From positions 620,001-684,000 of the forward strand of contig NC_017249.1 in the NCBI RefSeq assembly GCF_000284375.1: 64,000 bases of DNA, given 5' to 3'. Position numbers and translations under genes: made by a program. Below the pieces are notes generated by a model. The model was given only the letters and a program-made list of their open reading frames with translations, ran no database searches and was not told the DNA's origin. Shown here one piece after another: positions 59,335-64,000 of this stretch (the first letter of the stretch is position 1; every line of letters starts with the position of its first letter). This stretch comes from Bradyrhizobium japonicum USDA 6 (GTDB taxonomy: Bacteria > Pseudomonadota > Alphaproteobacteria > Rhizobiales > Xanthobacteraceae).

Positions 59335-60345
59335 ATGTCGAGGCGCATGGGCTGCGCAGGTTTCCTCTACCGGGCGTTCGCTGCCTTGGCATTGGCCGGG
59401 GCCGGCGTCCCTGCCCATGCCCAGAGCATTCAATTGGCGCTGCCGGTTGCCTGCGAGCCTGGCCGTACCTGCCACATCCAGAATTACACGGATCTCGATC
59501 CGTCGCGGTCGGCGCGAGACTACAAATGCGGCACGCTGACCTATGACGACCACAACGGCACCGATTTTCGTCTGCCCTCACTGGCAGTGCAAAAGGCCGG
59601 CGTGGACGTGCGCGCGGCGGCAGGCGGCCGCATTCTTCGTACACGCAATGACGCTGCGGACGGCGCTTTCACAAAATCGGGACGCGAAGCGGTGCGCGAG
59701 GCCGAATGTGGCAATGGCGTCGTCATCGAACATCCGGAGCAGTGGGAAACCCAGTACTGCCACCTCGCCGCCGGCAGTGTGTTGGTCAAGCCTGGAGACA
59801 AGGTCGACCTCGGACAGCCGATTGGCCGTGTCGGTCTCTCCGGCCTCACGGAGTATCCTCATCTGCATTTCACCGTGAGGCACAACGGCGCGGTCGTCGA
59901 TCCCTTTGCGTACGGCGTTCGCCCCGAGTCTTGCGAGGGCGGTCAATCGCTCTGGCTTGCTGCCCTCCGCCCGAAACTCGAGTACCAGGAACGAGCCATC
60001 CTCAATGCGGGCTTTACGACGGGGCCGGTCACGATGGAACTCATCGAGGACGGCAGTGCCGAGAGCCAAAAGCCGTCCGCCGGTTCGATGGCGATCGTCG
60101 CGTTCGTACGGGCTATCGGGCTGAAGGCGGGCGATGCGCAATGGCTGGTCATCAAGGATCCCCTTGAGAACATCATCGCGGAAAATCGCTCTCCACCACT
60201 TCAGGCCAACAAGGCGCAATTCATGCTCTTTGCGGGGAAGAAGCGGCCTCCCGGGGGGTGGGAACGCGGCTCCTATAAGGCCACTTATGTTGTCGAGCGC
60301 GATGGCCAGATCGTGCTCAGGAAAGACCTGGAGCTCATGCTCTAG
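59335..60345 (+). CDS. Exported M23-family metallopeptidase
   Basis: The 336-residue protein has a signal peptide (FAALALAGAGVPAHA, cleavage before QS) and a LytM/M23 core: DHNGTDFRL (zinc ligands His73 and Asp77), YCHLAAG (His143) and YPHLHFTVRHNG (His176 and His178). Six or more cysteines (for example CEPGRTC, KCGTL, AECGNG, SCEGGQ) suggest disulfides. A 130-residue C-terminal part of unclear fold follows. Zinc peptidases of this type cut peptidoglycan cross-links. It is the last gene of the secretion cluster and may modify the wall around the exporter. Confidence 0.9.
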   Translation: MSRRMGCAGFLYRAFAALALAGAGVPAHAQSIQLALPVACEPGRTCHIQNYTDLDPSRSARDYKCGTLTYDDHNGTDFRLPSLAVQKAGVDVRAAAGGRILRTRNDAADGAFTKSGREAVREAECGNGVVIEHPEQWETQYCHLAAGSVLVKPGDKVDLGQPIGRVGLSGLTEYPHLHFTVRHNGAVVDPFAYGVRPESCEGGQSLWLAALRPKLEYQERAILNAGFTTGPVTMELIEDGSAESQKPSAGSMAIVAFVRAIGLKAGDAQWLVIKDPLENIIAENRSPPLQANKAQFMLFAGKKRPPGGWERGSYKATYVVERDGQIVLRKDLELML

Positions 60346-60448
60346 CGTTGCACCTGTGCTCGGGGAGACCCGCGCCACGGGCCTTTTGAAGGCCTGATCG
60401 GTTGCCGGAACGGCCCGCTCCCGCTATAGGGCGTGGAGAGGGTGAACC

Positions 60449-61264
60449 ATGTCCGATATGCGTTTGATTGTTGCTGGAGCAGGCGGCCGGATGGGCCGGG
60501 CGCTGGCACGAGCGATTGCCGACACCGAAGGCGCGGTGCTGGCGGGAGCCCTGGAGGCGCCCGGCTCGGAGCTGCTCGGCAAGGATGCCGGCGTGCTTGC
60601 GGGCCTGCCGGCCAACGGCATCAAACTCTCGGCCGACCTCTGGGCGATGTCGAAGGACGCCGACGGCATCCTGGATTTCACCGTGCCGGCCGCGACCATC
60701 GCCAATGTCGCAATCGCGGCCGAGCGCGGCATCGTGCACGTCATCGGCACCACCGGACTGTCGGCCTCCGACAACGCCGTGATCAAGAGCGTCACCAACC
60801 GCGCGGTCGTGGTGCAGTCGGGCAATATGAGCCTGGGCGTCAATCTGCTCGCAGCGGTGGTCAAGCGCGTCGCCAAGGCACTCGACGAGAGCTTCGACAT
60901 CGAAGTCGTGGAAACCCACCACCGCATGAAGATCGATGCGCCCTCGGGCACTGCGCTGATGCTGGGCCAGGCCGCTGCCGCCGGCCGCGGCATCTCGCTC
61001 GATGAGCATTCGGACCGCGGCCGCGACGGCATCACCGGCGCGCGCAAGCCGGGCGACATCGGCTTTGCCTCCTTGCGCGGCGGCACCGTCGCCGGCGAGC
61101 ACAGCGTGACCTTCCTCGGTCCGTTCGAACGCCTGACGCTGTCGCATCTCGCCGAAGACCGCATGCTGTTCGCACACGGCGCGCTCAAGGCGGCGCTATG
61201 GGCGCATGGCAAGAAGCCGGGGCACTACTCCATGGCCGACGTGCTCGGTCTCGCGGACATCTGA
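60449..61264 (+). CDS. dapB: 4-Hydroxy-tetrahydrodipicolinate reductase
   Basis: DapB reduces HTPA in lysine and diaminopimelate synthesis. The 271 residues start [20 protein letters not shown] (NAD(P)H loop), with [40 protein letters not shown] and [20 protein letters not shown], the catalytic His/Lys motif. [20 protein letters not shown] closes it. The enzyme supplies the peptidoglycan cross-linking residue. Downstream there is a repeat and then gpmA. Confidence 0.98.
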   Translation: MSDMRLIVAGAGGRMGRALARAIADTEGAVLAGALEAPGSELLGKDAGVLAGLPANGIKLSADLWAMSKDADGILDFTVPAATIANVAIAAERGIVHVIGTTGLSASDNAVIKSVTNRAVVVQSGNMSLGVNLLAAVVKRVAKALDESFDIEVVETHHRMKIDAPSGTALMLGQAAAAGRGISLDEHSDRGRDGITGARKPGDIGFASLRGGTVAGEHSVTFLGPFERLTLSHLAEDRMLFAHGALKAALWAHGKKPGHYSMADVLGLADI

Positions 61265-61272
61265 GCGAGCTG

Positions 61273-61349
61273 GAGCATGAGCCGGACCCGAAGGGCCGCG
61301 TCAGCGCAAGATGTGAAGCGGCTTTCCGCCAAGATCATTCCTCAACAAT
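61273..61349. repeat. Palindromic repeat, family E, copy 4
   Basis: GGAGCATGAGCCGGACCCGA with GTCAGCGCAAGATGTGAAGC and GGCTTTCCGCCAAGATCATTC match the copy at 28059-28133. It fills the dapB-gpmA gap. Confidence 0.72.
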
Positions 61350-61370
61350 AACCTGAATGGAAAGCAGTCA

Positions 61371-61994
61371 ATGAGCGAACGTCTCCTCGTGCTCGTGCGC
61401 CACGGTCAGAGCGAGTGGAATCTGAAGAACCTGTTCACGGGCTGGAAGGATCCTGATCTCACCGAGCTCGGCGTGAAGGAAGCCACGGAAGCTGGCCGCA
61501 AGTTGAAGGCGCAGGGCCTCGTGTTCGACGTGGCCTACACCTCGGTCTTGACGCGCGCGCAGCACACGCTTGATCTCATTCTCGGCGAGCTCGACCAGAA
61601 GGGCCTGCCGACCTCCAAGGACCTCGCGCTGAACGAGCGCGACTATGGCGATCTCTCCGGCCTCAACAAGGACGACGCCCGCAAGAAATGGGGCGAGGAC
61701 CAGGTGCTGATCTGGCGCCGCTCCTACGACGTGCCGCCGCCCGGCGGCGAAAGCCTGAAGGATACGCTGGCGCGCGCGCTGCCCTATTACGTGCAGGAGA
61801 TCCTGCCCGGCGTGCTCAACGGCAAGCGCACGCTGGTCGCCGCCCACGGCAACTCGCTGCGCGCGCTGATCATGGTGCTGGAAAAGCTCTCGCCCGAAGG
61901 CATCTTGAAGCGCGAGCTCGCGACCGGTGTGCCGATCATCTACCGGCTCAACGCGGATTCGACGGTGGCCTCGAAGCTGGATCTGGCGGGCTAG
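61371..61994 (+). CDS. gpmA: 2,3-bisphosphoglycerate-dependent phosphoglycerate mutase
   Basis: GpmA interconverts 3- and 2-phosphoglycerate in glycolysis. The 207 residues begin [20 protein letters not shown], with the catalytic His in RHG, then [34 protein letters not shown] and [20 protein letters not shown] (second catalytic His). The protein is shorter than the roughly 250-residue enterobacterial form, a common feature of alphaproteobacteria. Confidence 0.96.
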   Translation: MSERLLVLVRHGQSEWNLKNLFTGWKDPDLTELGVKEATEAGRKLKAQGLVFDVAYTSVLTRAQHTLDLILGELDQKGLPTSKDLALNERDYGDLSGLNKDDARKKWGEDQVLIWRRSYDVPPPGGESLKDTLARALPYYVQEILPGVLNGKRTLVAAHGNSLRALIMVLEKLSPEGILKRELATGVPIIYRLNADSTVASKLDLAG

Positions 61995-62018
61995 TCTTCG
62001 CCGCAGACGGCAGAGCCG

Positions 62019-62107
62019 GAGGGTGGGCAAAGCGCAGCGTGCCCACCATGCATCGACGATCGCGGAAGAATGGTGGGCACGGCGCAGTGCGCCTTTGCCC
62101 ACCCTGC
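62019..62107. repeat. Palindromic repeat, family B, copy 4
   Basis: GAGGGTGGGCAAAGCGCAGC and GCGCCTTTGCCCACCCTGCG with inner GTGCCCACCA/TGGTGGGCAC. It lies between convergent gpmA and the methyltransferase gene. Confidence 0.8.
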
Positions 62108-62117
62108 GGCAGCCCGC

Positions 62118-63014
62118 TCACTGCATCCCCAGCTGCCCGGCCTCCCAGCCCAGCATCGCCTGCTTGCGGGTGATGCCCCAGTGATAGCCGGTGAGCGTGC
62201 CGCTCTTGCCGAGCGCGCGGTGGCAGGGCACGACGAACGAGACCGGGTTCTTGCCGACAGCAGCGCCGACGGCGCGTGAGGCCTTCGGGCTGTTGATGTT
62301 GCAGGCGATGTCGGAATAGGACACCGCGCGACCCATCGGGATCTTCAGCAGCGTCTCCCACACCCGCACCTCGAAATCGGTGCCGATCATGACGACGCGC
62401 AACGGCTGGTCCGGCCGCCACAGCTTGGTGTCGAAGATGCGCTGCGCGAGCGGTGCGGTGCCTTCGTGATCCTCGACGTAAGTTGCGTTGCGCCATCGCC
62501 GCGTCATGTCGGCGAGCGCCACCTTCTCCTCACCGGGATCGGCGAACGCAAGGCCTGACAGGCCGCGGTCGGTGGCGATCACGATCGCCGTGCCGAAGGG
62601 CGAGGGATGGAAGCCATAGCGCAGCGTCAGACCCGCGCCGCCGTTCTTCCATTCGCCGGGCGACATCGCTTCATGGGTGACGAACAGATCGTGCAGCCGG
62701 CCCGGTCCTGAAAGACCCGAGTCGAGCGCGGCATCGAGAATGCTCGCGGAGTCCCGCAACAGTGCCTTGGCGTGATCGAGCGTCAGCGCCTGCATGAACG
62801 CCTTCGGCGTGATCGAGGCCCAGCGACGGAACAGATGGTGCAGCTCATCCGGCGTGACACCCGCCGCATCCGCCATCGCTTCGATGGCCGGCTGGGTGCG
62901 CCAGTTCTCCGAGATGAACGCGATCGCCCGACGCACGGAGTCGTAATCGCGCAACGCGGCGTTCTGGGAGCCCGGCTTGGCCAGGCGCTGGTCATTTATG
63001 GCGAGTGTCATCAT
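62118..63014 (-). CDS. AraC-type/O6-alkylguanine-DNA methyltransferase fusion (Ada-like)
   Basis: The 298-residue protein joins an AraC-type helix-turn-helix region (IEAMADAAGVTPDELHHLFR, then RWASITPKAFMQALTLDHAK) to a DNA methyltransferase domain (WETLLKIPMGRAVSYSDIAC, NPVSFVVPCHRALGKSGTLT) with the acceptor Cys in VPCHR. It repairs O6-alkylguanine and may regulate genes. The zinc-binding Cys-rich N-terminal module of full Ada proteins is missing, so [24 protein letters not shown] activation as in Escherichia coli is unlikely. Confidence 0.92.
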   Translation of the reverse strand: MMTLAINDQRLAKPGSQNAALRDYDSVRRAIAFISENWRTQPAIEAMADAAGVTPDELHHLFRRWASITPKAFMQALTLDHAKALLRDSASILDAALDSGLSGPGRLHDLFVTHEAMSPGEWKNGGAGLTLRYGFHPSPFGTAIVIATDRGLSGLAFADPGEEKVALADMTRRWRNATYVEDHEGTAPLAQRIFDTKLWRPDQPLRVVMIGTDFEVRVWETLLKIPMGRAVSYSDIACNINSPKASRAVGAAVGKNPVSFVVPCHRALGKSGTLTGYHWGITRKQAMLGWEAGQLGMQ

Positions 63015-63069
63015 GCGTGGAAATGTAGGCGTGGCGCCGGGCCGAAACCACCCGATTTCCGATCCGGAC

Positions 63070-63588
63070 TCAGGAGATCGGGTTGTAGGTCGGGCCGCGC
63101 TTGGCGGCGTTCAAAGCCTCAGCCAAGCCTTTATAAAAACTTGCCTTTTCGTCCGGACCGAGGAAGCGGGCGATCTGGATCTGGTGGCCGCGCGAGATCA
63201 GATAGAGATGCTCGATGCCAAAATCCTCGTCGACCTCCATGTCGAGGCGGACCCAGAGCGGATTGAATGTCCATTCGGCGACCTGGCCGCGATGACTGAC
63301 GCGCCGCACCCGCAGCTCCGACGTCGTGACCGAGATCTCCTCGCGCGCCCGCGCCGTGCGGAAATTGGCCTTGAAGGCCCACCAGACGACGAGCACGTCG
63401 AGGCCGAAAAAGCCGAGCACCGGCCAGGCGCCCTTCATCAGGAAGGCGAGCCCGGTGGCGAAGCTCACCGCGCTCAGGAACAGCATCACGGCGAGGAAGC
63501 CGGTGCGGTTCAGTGAGCGGTGCGGTGTCAGCAGTGCGGAGAAGATCTGCACTTCGCTCTCGCGCTCAATTTCGTTGCCTGTGCTCAT
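63070..63588 (-). CDS. DUF2244 membrane protein
   Basis: The 172 residues carry two membrane helices (FLAVMLFLSAVSFATGLAFL and PVLGFFGLDVLVVWWAFKAN) and a soluble domain with ELRVRRVSHRGQVAEWTFNP and WVRLDMEVDEDFG. This matches DUF2244, which is widespread in alphaproteobacteria and of unknown function. It is divergent from nth by 22 bp. Confidence 0.88.
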   Translation of the reverse strand: MSTGNEIERESEVQIFSALLTPHRSLNRTGFLAVMLFLSAVSFATGLAFLMKGAWPVLGFFGLDVLVVWWAFKANFRTARAREEISVTTSELRVRRVSHRGQVAEWTFNPLWVRLDMEVDEDFGIEHLYLISRGHQIQIARFLGPDEKASFYKGLAEALNAAKRGPTYNPIS

Positions 63589-63610
63589 CGTCCCTCAGTA
63601 TATCCCGATC

Positions 63611-64000
63611 ATGGCGAAAATCACCCGCAAGCCGGCGCCGCGCAAAGCGTCCGTGCCGAAGAAAGAGGCAAAGGCGATAGTTGCGAAGCCGAAGGCTCCC
63701 GCCAGGAAATCGCTCAAGGCCACAAGACCCAAGTCCACCAAACCTTGGACGCCGGCCGAGATCCACGAGGTCTTCAGCCGTTTCCGCAAGGCCAATCCGG
63801 AGCCGAAAGGCGAGCTCGAGCACGTCAATCCGTTCACGCTGCTGGTCGCGGTGGTGCTGTCGGCGCAGGCCACCGATGCCGGGGTCAACAAGGCGACGCG
63901 CGCATTGTTCGAGATCGCCGACACGCCGCAGAAGATGCTCGACCTCGGCGAGGAACGCTTGCGCGAGTACATCAAGACCATCGGCCTCTATCGCACCAAG
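63611..64000 (+). CDS. nth: Endonuclease III (partial, 5' part)
   Basis: Nth is the DNA glycosylase/AP lyase that removes oxidised pyrimidines. The 130 codons seen start with a Lys/Ala/Pro-rich tail of about 45 residues, then TPAEIHEVFSRFRKANPEPK, HVNPFTLLVAVVLSAQATDA and LREYIKTIGLYRTK, which are the first helices of the family. The catalytic Lys/Asp, helix-hairpin-helix and iron-sulfur cluster lie beyond the window end. The long basic tail is unusual in size but resembles that of other Bradyrhizobium-type Nth proteins as I recall. Confidence 0.9.
   Translation, partial: MAKITRKPAPRKASVPKKEAKAIVAKPKAPARKSLKATRPKSTKPWTPAEIHEVFSRFRKANPEPKGELEHVNPFTLLVAVVLSAQATDAGVNKATRALFEIADTPQKMLDLGEERLREYIKTIGLYRTK

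Overview
The window reads as a chromosomal segment of an alphaproteobacterium of the Bradyrhizobium/Rhodopseudomonas type (Bradyrhizobiaceae/Nitrobacteraceae). The evidence is the high G+C content, the order parB-parA-rsmG-mnmG-mnmE-rho-hemJ // ppsR-maf-coaE-dnaQ-secB, a dnaK-dnaJ-pmtA run, an RpoH-type promoter of the Bradyrhizobium consensus, and many copies of short palindromic intergenic repeats. I place it from gene content and remembered family features; no search was run. No rRNA, tRNA, CRISPR array, IS element or prophage was recognised.

Layout. 1-9.1 kb: a minus-strand chromosome-maintenance block (parB, parA, rsmG, mnmG, mnmE, rho, hemJ) with six perfect 14-bp parS cores and one decayed site between 2.8 and 5.45 kb. 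9.19-9.57 kb: a gene-free gap from which genes diverge in both directions, followed by ppsR; this is the best candidate for the chromosome origin. 9.6-16 kb: ppsR, maf, coaE, dnaQ, secB (convergent), a Tim44-like gene, mltA, smr and an uncharacterised polytopic membrane protein. 17.4-20.5 kb: the HslVU protease, with a GNAT and a UPF0314 gene lying between its two subunits. 20.7-25.5 kb: hisB-DUF2628-hisH-hisA-hisF-hisE-coaA. 25.7-30.3 kb: a hybrid histidine kinase, a small secreted protein and a frameshifted comM. 30.5-36.1 kb: PilZ, tadD and cpaBCDE, which are part of a Tad/Flp pilus system without pilin, ATPase or platform genes. 36.7-43.2 kb: gshB, yraN, rsmI, an LpoA-like lipoprotein, hemW, rdgB and rph. 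43.4-53.2 kb: the heat-shock genes hrcA, grpE, dnaK and dnaJ, then pmtA, an FMN reductase, pyrF and a DUF1330 gene, with an exported nicotinamidase-like hydrolase and an orphan periplasmic protein between grpE and dnaK.

53.2-60.4 kb is the main accessory-looking region. It encodes a protein that is almost entirely an uninterrupted 38-unit RTX beta-roll, its PrtD-type ABC exporter and HlyD-type adaptor, a LuxR-type regulator with a large N-terminal sensory part, and an exported M23 metallopeptidase, all on one strand. Housekeeping genes flank it (pyrF/DUF1330 on the left; dapB, gpmA, an AraC-methyltransferase fusion, DUF2244 and the start of nth on the right).

The functional themes are chromosome segregation and initiation, protein quality control (HslVU, DnaK/J/GrpE under HrcA and probably RpoH), histidine biosynthesis, cell-envelope remodelling (MltA, LpoA-like, M23) and surface structures (Tad pilus parts, RTX secretion).
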